Of a stretch of 64,000 nucleotides of DNA, positions 1 to 12,435 are shown piece after piece (the stretch's first letter is position 1; each line of letters opens with the position of its first letter). The translations under genes and the position numbers were made by a program. The stretch covers positions 1,465,001 through 1,529,000 of the forward strand of contig CAHIKZ030000391.1 in the NCBI GenBank assembly GCA_903632075.3, given 5' to 3'. The notes beneath the pieces were generated by a model, which was not told the DNA's origin, made no database searches, and saw only the letters and a program-made list of their open reading frames with translations. This stretch comes from Acanthosepion pharaonis (lineage: Eukaryota > Mollusca > Cephalopoda > Sepiida > Sepiidae).

Positions 1-595
1 AAGCTTTGCCGAAGGGCAAAGTTTCGTCCGGGGAGGTAGACAGGGCCTGAACCCGTCTGGGCGGGTTCAAAGGCTATATTTTTGGCCGAGCCTACGGGCT
101 CGGGAATACCCACATTAAACCGGCCTTGTGCCATATTCGGTTATCGTGGGTGGATCGATAAATACCAAGACAGATAGACCGAGAGGGTAAGACCTCCGAC
201 TCTAGCTGAGCCGTAATACAGTCTTTGACTGTAAGCGACGTCTCTCGAACTCTCTGCGTTAGCAGAGAGGAACCCGGACGAAGCTTTGCCGAAGGGCAAG
301 GTTTCGTCCGGGGAGGTAGACAAGGCCTGAACCCGTCTAGGCGGGTTCAAAGGCTATATTTTTGGCCGAGCCTACGGGCTCGAAGATACCCATATTAAAC
401 CGGCCTTGTGCCACATTCAATCCTCGTGGGTGGATCGATAAATACTAAGACAGATAGACCGAGAAGTTTTTAGCTGAGCTAGTTATTGACTACTCAGGCG
501 ATTTCTGTACCTTTTTACCAACCTATTAAAACCCTTTTTATTGTTACGTGTTATTTGGCGTTTGTCTCTACTAACACCAAATCAACATCATAACA
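1..595 (+). mobile_element. LTR fragment with two 280-bp tandem units (cut by window edge)
   Basis: Two tandem copies of a 280-bp unit start at 1 and 281. Each holds two short hairpins (GAACCCG..CGGGTTC and GAGCC..GGCTC) and the phrase CCGGCCTTGTGCCA. The same unit recurs inside the solo LTR at 3104-3914 and, reversed, at 27355-27839, so I infer this is the 3' part of a related LTR. It probably ends at CATAACA near 595. The 5' end lies outside the window. No coding sequence is seen. Confidence 0.55.
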
Positions 596-1312
596 ATAAG
601 CCAGACCAATTTCACCGTATATACTGGAGTATTAACGTAACCAACGTTAAGTGTAGATTCAAAATGCGTTGGGGATAGAGACATGTTTGAACAAATAGTT
701 CATAGCATATAAAATACTGTCTAAACATACCGTGAACACACTGAGATATTTCCGTCTTTCTTGTTACATTTCCATGCGTCTTACTTTTATGCAGCAGGTC
801 ATTGATAGAAGTTTCGACACTAAAATGTCGCAAGTAAAGCAATAAAAACTTGTGAGTAGTCAAACAATGCACCTGCAGTATAAGACCTGAATGAAAGATA
901 GTTTGCGTCATATCGACAGAAGACGGCTTTGCAGGTAAAAAATGCATGCGATAATATATCTAAAGTTCATAGTTGACATACACTCTCTATACTTACGTCA
1001 TATGGCACGAGAATACATTTGTTTGATCCCGGAATTGAAAGAGAAGTTGAAATGTCAAGAGTTTCGTATCAGATGCCAAAAGTGAAGATGCTGTTCTCAA
1101 TTGCGTCTAAATTAAAGCAGTTATTCGCTTGATGGGCAATAAGAAAAATAGATTGTGCATCTGTAAAAAAATATGACGTACGAATGACGAAGTTGGAAAG
1201 CAATAATGATCGAAATATGAAGAGAAATAAGAGTGCTACTTCGGCTTGTTATCTACAAGGAAAATATCTTCACAGTATGAATTTTTATTTTGGAACGATA
1301 TCTACACAGCAA
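596..1312. other. No recognised gene or repeat
   Basis: A minus-strand open stretch of 111 codons at 612-947 resembles no family I know, and its composition is that of random AT-rich DNA. I see nothing else supportable here. Confidence 0.4.

Positions 1313-1313
<1 letters not shown>

Positions 1314-1408
<95 letters not shown>
1314..1408. repeat. (CA)n-(TA)n compound microsatellite
   Basis: About 25 CA repeats run directly into about 22 TA repeats. The His-Thr and Tyr-Ile open frames across it are artefacts of the repeat. Confidence 0.98.
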
Positions 1409-1409
<1 letters not shown>

Positions 1410-1813
1410 TATTTACATTATTCGGATTATTGTCCTCATTTTTGTTGCCATACTTATTACAGCGTTTCGGCCGTTGAACGTTCCGGCCTTTTTTAGGTGG
1501 TTGGAATGTTGAACTGAATCCTTTATTTCGCTTACTGAGGTAGGCTGTTCTAGTTCCACGTGCCATGTTTAATGTATGTCAGTTATCAGTTATTTCCTGT
1601 TAATTCCCCTCTCCATGTTCTCCACTGCCTTGAACTCACACTCTTTGGGTCCTAACACTGGATCTAACTAACGCCATTATCCACTGTGCCATGTGTCCTA
1701 ACACGTGGAACTAGAACAGTCTACCCCAGTGAGCGAAATAATGGGTTCAGTTCATGAAGATGAGGACAATAGTTTGAATAATGTAAATAGTGTACATCAT
1801 AACTCATCAGAAG

Positions 1814-1815
<2 letters not shown>
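1410..1815. repeat. Composite inverted SINE-like repeat (family F), rearranged copy
   Basis: The left arm begins TTTACATTATTCGG and includes CGTTTCGGCCGTTG and a CTTTTTTAGGTGG stretch. The right arm (about 1760-1800) carries the reverse complement, GATGAGGACAATAG..AATAATGTAAATAG. Between them a minus-strand tRNA-like head has a B-box-like GAGTTCAA and an A-box-like GGCACAGTGGATAA. Related copies lie at 9535-9690, 19850-20175, 20385-20475 and 45220-45665. It is flanked on both sides by (TA)n. The arm carries the hammerhead-like motif best seen at 45.3-45.6 kb, here degraded. Confidence 0.6.

Positions 1816-1865
<50 letters not shown>
1816..1865. repeat. (TA)25 microsatellite
   Basis: Perfect TA tract at the right edge of the family F repeat. 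Confidence 0.98.
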
Positions 1866-1867
<2 letters not shown>

Positions 1868-2407
1868 CATTAAGAAAATGTAATTAAATATTTCAAAAAC
1901 ACTTTTATTTATATTGCAATAAACAGCATGTACATTGGCTAAAATATCTACACCGTACAAATTTAAATTTTGAATATCTACATAGTAAAGTATGAACCTT
2001 TGTGTTTTATTTAAACATTGGCATAATTGATGTATACAGCACAAATGTTATTATTCGTTTCAATAGATATATCTAAATGACTTTGACTTAGAAGAATAAA
2101 ATTATTGACTGCATTATTATAAATATAGCAACGTGACAGTAATTGCCGCACACATTCACAGGAAATTACTGAATGTTTCTGGAAAGGCCTCATTTGGCGT
2201 AAAAACGGCCAGGAGCTATATCAATAGAGTTAATGGCAATATTTCCCTACATATGCCTCTTATATTGATCTGGACACTCTTCAGTTTTATGCAACGATTT
2301 GGTTCAGTTAGAATAATTCTGTTAATGAAAATACTCGTTTGGCCAGAAAGTCCTGACTCAATTAGGAAGCAGAACGAAAGCAGCAAATCTTGATCTGCGT
2401 CTGGTAG

Positions 2408-2750
2408 AATTTCCAAGAAGTACTGCATTTCGAGCTTGCACAACACCATCGCTCTATCAACACTAAACAGTATTTCCTGCAGCTAGACCACGTGTACAAA
2501 ATAAAGGACTAACCTGCTTTGATCAAGCGATGTTGGGCTTTTTTTTCAACAAGACTATGCCAGGCCACCCACTGCCAAGTTGAATAAGGAAAAGTTCAAA
2601 GATATGGCATTCGTTGAGATTTTTCAACATACTCCATTCAGTTCCGATGCTGCTTCGAGTGACAATAGCCTATTCTGGTCAATGGCACACTTCTTCCATG
2701 CCCAGCGATTGAACATTTCTGTTGAGGGGAAAGAAACTTATTTACAGTTT
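2408..2750 (+). pseudogene. Mariner-type transposase C-terminal relic
   Basis: With frame changes the plus strand translates to a run like the catalytic half of mariner transposases. A block like ELLPPGQTI..YCQQLDRL appears as ELAQHHRSINTKQYFLQLD. Then comes FFQQDYARPPTAKL, where mariners have HQDNARPHTAKL with the second catalytic Asp, then a degraded PPYSPDLxPSD block (HTPFSSDAASSD) with LFWSMAHFF. The start, the first Asp region and a clean frame are absent. The relic ends at a (TTA)n tract at 2751-2771. It is a dead DNA transposon, not a host gene. Confidence 0.6.
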
Positions 2751-2771
2751 TTATTATTATTATTATTATTC
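2751..2771. repeat. (TTA)n microsatellite
   Basis: Short TTA tract at the 3' end of the mariner relic. Between it and 3103 I see only an inverted segment around 2870-2960 that resembles 2320-2400 (shared TTGGCCAGAA..CTGACTCA). Confidence 0.85.
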
Positions 2772-3103
2772 AAAGCCAGCGAATTGGTATCTAGGACAGA
2801 ATTTGAACCTCGCTGATCGCTGAAAGAATATAGTCGAGAATTACGGATTTTATTTTCAAGAATAATTGTTGGTTCTGCGCCAAAATATTTAGATGTTTCC
2901 TTCCTCTTCCTTAGTGAGTCAAGACATTCTGGCCAACCTAATATCACTTTCTGGCCAACCTAATATTAAGGATTCACAAATATTGCGTTGGTATGATTAA
3001 TGTCAGGATTAGAAGTGACTCTAAAATCTGTTTCGGATTTACTGTATATGATGTTTCCGTTTAGGGTCATATATCTATGTTTTAGTATTGCTGTTTCTAT
3101 TAA

Positions 3104-3914
3104 TGTTATGGGACCTTACTCATAATAACATAATGGACTATTCCATACGTAATAAATATTGTGCCTCAAGAGGAAGCAGGGAGTTCAGTCCGAAATCGGG
3201 CGACCGGCTGACCGGCCGATCGGTTGAACTCTCTGCCTTCGGGCGGGGAGGAACCCGAACGAGGCTACGCCGAAGAGCGGAGTCTCTTTCCACCGAAAAC
3301 CGACCCTGAACCCGTATAAACGGGTTCAAAGGGCATATTTTTGGCCTAGCCCGCTGACTTGGAGATCCCACGTTAAACCGGCCTTGTGCCACATGATGCC
3401 CTTTCTTGGGGTGCCTAAAACCTGTTCAGTCTGAAGTCGGACGACCGGCTAACCGGCTGATCGGTTGAACTCTCTGCCTTCGGGCGGGGAGGAACCCGAA
3501 CGAGGCTACGCTGAAAGGCAGTCTCTCTTTCGGGGAGGTAAACCGACCCTGAACCCGTTTATCCTGGTTCAAAGGGCATATTTTTGGCCGCGCCCACGGG
3601 CTCGGAGATCCCACATTAAACCGTCCTTGTGCCACATGATGCCCTTGTTGTGGGGGTGACTAAATACTGTTCAGTCTGAAGTCTGGAGCGAGGTCCGTCA
3701 GGAGTCTGTCAGTCAGTCTGAGAGAGCGAGTCAGTCAGTAGAGTCCCGTTCAGACAATTACTACTAAACCTGATTGTTTGTACTAACACTTTCTACTTCT
3801 CTGTATATATTCCTGTTTGTAATATATCTGTGCTATTCCATATACGTGTTCGATTTCTTCTCTATTGGTTCTATCTTGGACTATCACCGTGGTACAAGGA
3901 ACCGGACCATAACA
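3104..3914 (+). mobile_element. Solo LTR (TGTTATGG..CCATAACA) with internal tandem units
   Basis: The element starts TGTTATGG and ends CCATAACA, an 8-bp perfect terminal inversion with canonical TG..CA ends. The flanking 5-mers are ATTAA (3099-3103) and CTTAA (3915-3919), matching at 4 of 5 positions, as expected of an aged target-site duplication. Two units of about 245 bp (starting near 3186 and 3427) repeat in tandem, with a third partial start at 3672. No primer-binding site or coding region follows, so this is a solo LTR left by LTR-LTR recombination. Relatives lie at 1-595 and 27355-27839. Confidence 0.75.
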
Positions 3915-4630
3915 CTTAACAATACGGATTTTTTTGTTTCTTTTTTTACCATTGGTACAAAATCTTTTAACCAAAATGTCTGAGGGATTATACTTATCGG
4001 ATACTACTTTCATGGTATATGCTATCTATATAAAACTACCTTCATGTTATATATATATATATTTAACCTGTATTATTAAATGTAAGTGGTTATGCTTGGG
4101 TTCCATTTCCAAGTTGTCCCATTGTATAGATGCTTTATACAAATTAAATAGCCTACACTACAAAATCCGAAAAAATCTGCAAAATGAAGCACTTCCGGTC
4201 CCAAGAATTTCGGATGAAGGATTATCAACCTGTGCTAGTTGTTTCGGGTTCAGTAAAGATATTCAAAATGTCAAAAAGTAGTTTTATATAAAACTACTTT
4301 ATATTGTAGTAAGTCAGATACTGACACAAAAATCTGAAGGTCGAAAACGACAGCAACAAAAGACTATATGAAACAACACACAACGGTAAAACTTAAGAAA
4401 TTATCGTTTGAAACAAAGAAAAGAGTGTTGAATTCCTATGCTATAATTAACATCTCATAGGGGCTATAAATGTTACACAAATGTTGAAGAATCCCTTGAG
4501 GGATTAATGAAAAGAAGACCTGCGAGGAAATTCCTTTGCGATAAGAAAGAGTCAGCGGGTATTCATGTGACACTAAATGACCAAAGTCTGCATCGAAAAT
4601 TTAACATTCATAGGACATACTGTAGACAAG
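3915..4630. other. No recognised gene
   Basis: AT-rich DNA with a 115-codon open stretch at 3934-4281 that matches no family I recognise. A short TA tract lies at 4049-4063. Confidence 0.4.
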
Positions 4631-4633
4631 TAA

Positions 4634-4775
4634 AGCAGTGATTAATATGAACAGGCTTGTAGGAATGGGTGGCACAACAAGGGCGAGATGGGATAGGATG
4701 ATAAGAGCAACAATTAACAGTAAGGCGTGGAGAGCGATGGTCATAAACACCCTGAAAGGATGTGGAAAAAGAAAG
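4634..4775 (+). pseudogene. RTE-like LINE, extreme C-terminal tail
   Basis: The translation contains RARWDRMIRATINSKAWRAM followed by VINTLKGCG. RTE-like LINE polyproteins end with a similar tail, RDRxxWRAMIxxxLKGHG. The same tail appears at 24993-25070, and in degraded form near 62150 on the minus strand. The upstream reverse transcriptase is absent, so this is a 5'-truncated insertion or a remnant. The frame stays open to 4931, but beyond about 4775 the sequence is not recognisable. Confidence 0.5.
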
Positions 4776-6500
4776 AAAGCAGACATGTATCTAAAATGTG
4801 GTAGATATTTAAGGCCATTTCTTTCTTTCGAAAATGCACCCAATAAACAACTCAAACCCGATTCATCGTTATTTCAGTGTGGAAGCAATTTGGATGAACG
4901 TGTTATATATGAAGGAAATAGAGGTAGTTAGGAAAGACGACGAGGATAAGGAGGATAGATAACGATAGATTTGATGCGGATAAGATGGTTGTATACAGGA
5001 AAGCATTCACGCGGGAGTCTGTTATTCTTAAGGTTTCTCCTTACAGTTGGAATACGGAGAACAGGAGGGTGTTCCGATTGTGTGAGAACAGCACGGAGTA
5101 TACTCTAAGGGTTAGAACTTGTAACATTAAAGAATGAAGCTTATCTGAACATTTGCCATGGAAATATCGATATCGTTTAGATGTTGTCTCTCTTGAAAGG
5201 AGGTTGCCATGTGGTCAATACGACTTGCAATCAAAAGAATGCTTAAAAGGTTTTAAATATTCTACTGGGATTAGATTGAGGACTGACAAGCTTCAACACG
5301 GATATTCTAGCAATACACTGTTTCTGGTCTAATCCGACTCATTGGAAGATAAAACATGAGTGAAGGAATCTGATATTTACTGCAACAATAGAATGAGATG
5401 ATCCTTTTCAGCATCTTTTGCAGTGTATCCAATTCAGGCCTGGAGTGGAGTTTTCGAGTCCAATGAATGTCCAGCACTCATTTAAAGTACAAAGGGTCAT
5501 CTTGGCTGAAATAATCTCGCAGTCCGATCAGTGATGATGGAAAGACACATGCTTGCGTTTGGAGATACTGAAATCTGCAAGTCAATCTTGGACCAAACAA
5601 ATTCATTGAAAGCAATTATGACAAGGAGAGATAAGATACATTTTCAAGTCCGTCTCCAAAGAATAATATTTAGCATTCCTTGTAGAGTAAATGAGAAGCA
5701 AATTTTGAGACCTCAGCCGAGATGTATATTTTTTGCCAACAAGCAAGTTATTGTGGTCTAGATTTGTAGAAACATAATGAACCAGGACCCGAGTCGAATG
5801 GAAGAAATGACGAACAAGACTGGCCTTATCTCGACAAAAGAGAGTTCGTCTTTGGCATGTAGGACTTCAATTTGAGAGAAGGCGAGTACGTCATTCTGTC
5901 AAAAGAGACCCTTCTTTGTTGTCCCACAAGAAATCGAATCATTAGCAACTTTACATAATATTAGCATAGTTGGAGAGAATCAAGAAGAGACATCTTGGTG
6001 TGTTAGTGCTTCATTCTAAGGTGCCCGTAAGTCTAGTATGTTTATCATCCGGGTGAGTGATTGGTGACTTGCGATTATAAGTAGACCATCTTGGAGATGA
6101 GAGGTGCCTTCTGACTTACGATACGTGCAGTTGTGGTAGGACGAACGAACGAAGGAACGACGAAGCGGATACAGTGAAGAGAACAACGATAAACACTAAA
6201 AAATACCGGTGTTGAGGGAAGAAACGCCCTATCTGAAATTTCGTCCAAAGACAGTCGCTAATTTCTTTTGACCACAAGTTTATAACCATAGACTAAATTT
6301 TCAGTATTGCAAGATATTTTCAGGCTGAGTCAACAGTGATGAGCTTCTACGCAATGATGTTGAGAATGTCATGAAAACAATACGTGAGTAACAAGAAATT
6401 GTAAAATTGTAATGACAAAGGCTCCTTATAACTAGAATCTGTAAGAGACAGCTGCAAACTACTAGACACCCAATGCGTCAAGTGGATTTGAATAATAAGA
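4776..6500. other. No recognised gene
   Basis: A 76-codon open stretch at 5531-5761 matches nothing I know. No tRNA-like sequence, microsatellite or inverted repeat stands out. This is among the least repeat-dense parts of the window. Confidence 0.4.
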
Positions 6501-6504
6501 TATT

Positions 6505-7400
6505 TACTGTGTTATTTACTCTTGTCTTAATAGTAAATCTGATCGGTGTGATAGGGTCAAACTGGCAGCTAATTTAAAGAATGACATAAAATCTGTTGTT
6601 AAATGGGGCAAGGCGTGGCTTATTAATTTTAACGCCTAGAAAATGAAACCTTTCACTTTTAATAGCCTGAGAGAACCGTTTTTAACTTCCGTTAACATGG
6701 CTGAGGCTAATCACCAAAAGAGTGACACATTGCCCCTCTTCGGATTAACGTTTTCAGCTGAAATGAAGTGGAAAGAATATAATGAATCAATTGCTAAATC
6801 TGCAACTACGAACGTTGATTCACTATGTCGTGTTAGACAGTCTTTCTCGCCATTAAAACAAAGACTACCATTTGTCCATGCTTTGAATATTGCTGCCACA
6901 CCTGGTTTGGTGCTCCTGCTATATATTTAGAAATTCTTGAATAATCTGCAATATTATTAGCCATAACCTGGCATCTTAGCGTCAGTCCCTTTCTCACAGC
7001 CGTAACGTAGATTCCCTGTGCCTTTTCTATAAATATTTTCGTGGTATATTGTTGTAATGTACTTTCCTCTATGGTACGTAGAATTTATAAATTTAATCTC
7101 AATACTAGATTGGCGGCAAGGTCTCATCATTTTATAGGTAAATATGGATAGATATAATCGGAAGTTATATAGTTCCTTCTGTTACTTTTCTCGCTTGTAG
7201 AACTCTCTTCCGGACGCTTGCTACCCAGTTGACGTTCAATGTTCAAAAACTTAAATGCAATGTCTATCGTTATCTTCTTTCTTCTTTTATTATCTCCCCT
7301 TAAAATTAGTTTTTTCTCATATTCTCTAATACTCAGTAACAGCTTGAGTCCTAGGGGTTTTATTCCCTTGCTTGGGAGGGATGATTAATAAATTCAGAGA
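6505..7400 (+). pseudogene. CR1/jockey-like LINE 3' fragment (divergent copy)
   Basis: The plus strand carries the C-terminal half of a non-LTR reverse transcriptase with stops and frame breaks. Landmarks in order are VKWGKAWLINFNA, then LFGLTFSAEMKWKEYNESIA (matching LGLTLTADLRWNKYIESIA of the copy at 16 kb), CRVRQSFSP, LCLFYKYF, and a tail ending in a TTATTCCCTTGCTTGGGAGG-like motif at about 7350. That 3' UTR motif recurs at the end of the copies at 15.7, 16.86, 34.5 and 37.25 kb. The catalytic YxDD region and the endonuclease are absent. Confidence 0.75.
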
Positions 7401-8389
7401 ACACATTGATAGTAACAGGGATTAGTTAACCAAGATATTAATGTAATTAACAAGACTAATATATAAAATATTAGGAAATTGTGGAGAGCCATGTTCACTT
7501 TGGTACTGAAGAAGTGTAGCAGTTAAAAGAAGAGAAATGCAAAATACGAATTCAAAGAGAGTAATTTATGTCACATCAATCACCTTGAAAATAATTTTTC
7601 ATATCCACGTCTGATCGGTATTTTTTAATATAGAAAAAAAACCCCCAAAAACAAAAAACAAAAAACCTCAGGCCATCTTAGGTGAAATGGAACAAAGCGC
7701 ATTGTAGATGAGATTGATGTCTTTGATATTTTGGTAAAAATGTGACATTCGGTGCCACATGCATACTAAGCACTTTGATCTTCGGATTTCCGTCAAGAAT
7801 TGTTAGCAAATACATCAAATCGATACGTTGCCATGAAAGGTATAAAAAAAAAAGACGAGCATCTCCCAGAAAATATCGACACATCGAAACTGAATGATTT
7901 ATAACAAAATCAGTAGTAGAATTCTTTAAAGTATTTCCGCAAACCAAATCCAGTAACAACTTAACAATAATCCTGCCACCTGTCGACTGTTGGAAAAACT
8001 CTTATGTATCAAATATTAGTTCTAAAAATGGTTTACCTTTTTGTCACGTTGAATATATAAGATTGAAAGTGATATGAACATATATAAAGCGATATTTATA
8101 TATAAAAAAAGGAAATGAAAAATAACAAAAGCAACCAATGACAGAAGAGCATGAAGATGGAAATAAATGATAGATAGAAAAAACCTGATACGGCGCCCAA
8201 CTGAAAAAAAATTAGCTAAACGAAACCCAATGATAATAGTAATGTAAGCCATTTCTATACTGGAAACATTCAGAAATCATTGACAGAAAATTTAAAGTTA
8301 ATATCTTTTGAAATTTCTAAAATATTTCTCATGTTTGTTTTTCAGGAAAATAAGCTTTACAAATCAAATAACAGTTACAAAACTCTCAA
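7401..8389. other. No recognised gene; possible RTE-tail relic near 7470-7510
   Basis: Around 7470-7510 one frame reads RKLWRAMFTLVLKK, which resembles the RTE-like LINE tail but is too short to call. The rest is AT-rich with no clear features. Confidence 0.3.
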
Positions 8390-8705
8390 CTACTGATGAA
8401 TATTTTCTGCATAAGAACCGTCCTGACCATGACGATAAACTACATCTGGCAGCAAGGCCTCTAATCCGTGGGTTTGAGGAGCGTGGAACCACCCCTTAAT
8501 TGCTGGTGTTCCCAGAATCTACTCTGACTAGGGGTTGGAGTCCCAGCTATGGGCAAAATAGTTAAACCTAAAACTGGAGTCACAACTCTATGATAGTAAA
8601 AAATATATTTTTATATTAAAAATACCAGCAATACATTTTTGAAATAAAATGTTACCAGCAATACATTTTTGAAAAATATATATTACCTGCAATGAATCCA
8701 TAATC
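8390..8705 (-). repeat. Dispersed SINE-like repeat, family B
   Basis: It shares, in reverse orientation, the body of the repeat at 29826-30084 plus 32056-32345: CCCAGCTATGGGCAAA, GGAACCACCCCTTAATTGC, and an AT-rich part with repeated TACCAGCAATACATTTTTGA units. Other minus copies are at 14316-14565, 18985-19155 and 39190-39640. The tRNA-like head seen at 29.84 kb is missing here. Confidence 0.65.
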
Positions 8706-9396
8706 TATTCACACGAACGTATCTTAAAAATTGTGTCGGCATTAGCAACCCATTGAGGTGTTGATAAGTCGTAAAACAAAATTAACAAAACCATTTACGT
8801 AAGACTTTGTTTAAGCTAGTCTGGAAAGTCCATTTCCTGATTATATCTTTATTTTTCTTTCAGTTAAATGTTGTCAAATGATCTGGGCTTTTCTTATTTC
8901 ATAAACATCTCTAGTAACAGTACGACGGCAGATCCGATAAAAAAGATTCGTCCCTATCAGCCACCCTATCAATCAAGATAAAAATTCTTATGAAAGCCAA
9001 AACATTTGTATGCCATCGATGGACAGACTAATAAAAACATCAGATTCAATGTCTCATACCTAAGTCTATTTCTTCTTCCTCTCCCAACTTCAATTAATAT
9101 CGGCGAGTGGCTGTGTGGCTTTAGGGGCTTTCTCCAGATGTGGATTCTTCTGAGCGCGAAGATATAAGATATATATTTCCTTATCACTGTCGGCTGGGGG
9201 CTTCCTATCAACAGTTTTCCCACGTGTGAAAATTCTATTTATGTTGTTGGCAACCAGTCTAAGGATAAATGTTTATCTTGTACATTAACCCGCTGATCCT
9301 CCCAGACTCTCAGGTGGTCTACTGTGACACAGACATTCTAATATCATATGAGATTAATTGTATAGGGCACCTTTAAATTGATGTTCAAAATCGTTG

Positions 9397-9399
<3 letters not shown>
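8706..9399. other. No recognised gene
   Basis: Nothing supportable; AT-rich sequence leading to a long TA tract. Confidence 0.4.

Positions 9400-9467
<68 letters not shown>
9400..9467. repeat. (TA)34 microsatellite
   Basis: Perfect TA tract. Confidence 0.98.
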
Positions 9468-9470
<3 letters not shown>

Positions 9471-9534
9471 TCATGTTAATAATAGACGTTTTCTGATAAT
9501 GACATTCACTGACCGGGCTGACAGAGCTAATCTC

Positions 9535-9690
9535 ACTATTTACATTATTCGGACTATTGTCCTCATCTTTGTTGCCATATTTATCACAACGTTTCAGTCG
9601 TTGTACGCACCGGTTTTCTTCAGGTGAAGAATAATGTAAATAGTGTACATAATACCTCATCTCGGAAATATAGAAAGACAGAGATCTCCG
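9535..9690. repeat. Family F inverted repeat, internally deleted copy
   Basis: Arms TATTTACATTATTCGGAC (about 9538) and AATAATGTAAATAGTG (about 9630) are inverted. The tRNA-like centre of longer copies is missing, so the arms nearly touch. The minus strand carries CTGAAGA and GAAACGTTGT of the hammerhead-like motif, with a damaged stem II. Confidence 0.6.
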
Positions 9691-9699
9691 TTCGTTTGA

Positions 9700-10750
9700 A
9701 TTTTCTAAAATCTTTCTTTTGAAATAATTTCTTCAGGAAAAAGGTTTCTCAAATTCGTTCATTAAATGTTATCATGCTTTCCAATTTGAATGGAGTTTCC
9801 TTCCCTGCCTTTTGTGTGGAATGTCAGAATCTCGATTATATCATTATTATCTTTTCGATGTACATGTGATATCCATTTTAGTTGTTGCTGTTATTTGAAT
9901 GTCCACGTGTTATGCGTTTTCTGCTATTTGGCACAGTTCTTTTTTTGTGATACTGTAACGACAATCGACAAGTCTCGAAGATGTATGCTCCTCTCTAAGG
10001 TTTACTGACTTCATTCTATCGAAGCGACTTTAATATTTGATCTGATAAACCGGATGTATAGAGCTGAAAGTTGAGATATTTCAGAGCCAGTGTGTTGTTA
10101 TGTCTGTGAACATTGTGATTTGACTAAACCGATTAAGTATATGACTCGGGTTTTAAATCCAATTTTTTGATTGTTTTTGTTGCCATTTTAAGTGTTGGGA
10201 GAAAATACTCCAAGCATCGACCTTTCTACATATGTCGAATTCTCTATTCTGCATTTAATTACATAATTTCTATGTTCAGTTATATAAACTATATATGGCC
10301 GACACTCATGTCGATTTTAAATTACGAGTTCTCAACTGAACAGTTTAGTTTACATCTCTCAACACAATTATACGAGTTAAACCGTGCCTAGAATCAGCCA
10401 CAATTTTTAAAGGAACTGACGTCGATTTAAACTTATGAGGTCTCAGCTATTTAGTTTAATAGCGAAACGTTAGACTCTCATCACATATATTATACTGGTT
10501 AAGGTGTGTCTAGAACCAGCTACCATTTTGTGTGGGACGGATAACAGAGAAATCACGAATGCATTAAATAAAATAATTTCAGTTTGATTAAAAGCCAGTA
10601 TTTATAATACACGTTTGTAAAGTGAGTCAAACAGATTTGGAATATTGTCGCCACATACCTTTTCTATTCACAACATGGAATTTTGGCAAATATTCTTAAG
10701 CTCATGTCTCTGCCTGTTTTCTTTTTCTGCACTCTCTCCATCCCTCTCTC

Positions 10751-10754
<4 letters not shown>
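9700..10754. other. No recognised gene
   Basis: Open stretches at 9790-10008 and 10167-10391 have no family resemblance. Otherwise only AT-rich sequence. Confidence 0.4.

Positions 10755-10802
<48 letters not shown>
10755..10802. repeat. (TA)24 microsatellite
   Basis: Perfect TA tract preceded by a short CT-rich run. Confidence 0.97.
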
Positions 10803-10805
<3 letters not shown>

Positions 10806-11752
10806 GGTGCTAAATAGATTAACTTGTTTACCTACGTACTATTTCATCTAAAGAAAATCCAACAGTTAAAAAAATTATATCGGCAGTACCAAAGATTCCT
10901 TTAAAACGAGGTGGTATCAGCACATTTTATCTTCCAACCACAATGTGTACCGTAACAGAACATCCCTTCCAAATATTTTGGGCACTTAAAATAATTTTAA
11001 AGACCCCTACGGTAAAATGAAAAATATTTTTAAAACTAGAATTTGTAAATCCTTACATGATCTATGCCCCACCCCATGTTTACAAGAAAACCTGTGCATA
11101 TTGTAAAGTTTCCTAACAATTAAGCCCTGTTAAATCAAAGTAATGAATTAACAGTGTTATGTCAGCATTGGGTACCTTTTACCTTAAAATATAGTTAAAA
11201 GAATTTTTCATAAATAATTAGGCATTAAAATTACATAGCCATTACCTTATTAGTATATATATATTTAATTTGAAAATTTGTTCATGGTAACTTTATGTCT
11301 GCTTAAACAAATCTGAACACCAAAATTAACTCCATACATAATACATTTGTCGCTGACATGTCTAAAGCGTCGGTTTATCTTGACATGAATGAAAAACCCA
11401 CCCACCTCCATCCTCTTACCATATTTTTCTATTTCAGATTGGATCTGACTTTTAATTGGTTAATCCTGACATACCTACAAGTATATTTTAACTCCGACAT
11501 AATGCTCACCACGTTTTAACTTCCACAAACTTCCCAGATATATCATTTTTATCACAATTTATCTAACATCAACTGAGGAAGAACTATTATAGTTCTGAAG
11601 AGAAAAAGAGAAGTAGGGAGAGAAAGTTATATTTAATATTTGCGAAATACTTTATGTATCATATTAATGTTCTTTCTACGGAGGTTGGAAAATATTGAGA
11701 ATTGTTACATCATTACGGTGGGTAAATAATACTGCTTGTTATGGCAGTAATA

Positions 11753-11757
<5 letters not shown>
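10803..11757. other. No recognised gene
   Basis: AT-rich sequence without a supportable feature. Confidence 0.4.

Positions 11758-11826
<69 letters not shown>
11758..11826. repeat. (TA)n-(GA)n microsatellite
   Basis: About 23 TA units followed by about 11 GA units. Confidence 0.97.
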
Positions 11827-11847
11827 AAGAGATTGTCTGTGGCTGGC

Positions 11848-11856
11848 TATATATAT

Positions 11857-11920
<64 letters not shown>

Positions 11921-12435
11921 CAGGAGGATGTGTGTGAGTGTTTAACGAATGTTTGCGGCCATTTTGTACTCGCCGGAATGAGAGCCAACAGATGACTGAC
12001 ACGAATGTTAACTATCATACTAGCATGGAAAAAATCGATAGCTGCATTCGTCTCAAGTCTGAAAAATTTAAATCTGCCTGGCTCATTCGCTTGATTAGAC
12101 TCAACGTTGATTCTGATTACATGAAAAAGTATTTGTTGTTAACATTCTTTTTTTCTTTCGGTTTTTCCAGTTACGTATCCTTTTTTAAAGCTGATCGTTT
12201 TGTGTTCATTTTGTTTAGTTCTTTTTTCGTAACAGATTTAATATTTAGTATAGATCTTAGAAGAAATTCGCAGTGTGAGAGAGGCAAGAAGTAAGGCATG
12301 TAGCAACATCAGCACGGCAAAGGGCACTCCTTGAAAGACAAGGATAGGCAAAACTATTTTAAGTCAAGTGATAGCGATTGCTGTATGAGTCGTACGATTT
12401 TTGAATCAAGTACGGGCAACTCCAAGCCATGCTGC

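Noticed and set aside
612..947. 111-codon minus-strand frame, considered as a gene or exon
   Set aside because: No recognisable motif and no supporting context.
1285..1566. Tyr-Ile, His-Thr and Cys-Val rich open frames here and at many other microsatellites
   Set aside because: They are direct read-through of (TA)n, (CA)n and (TG)n.
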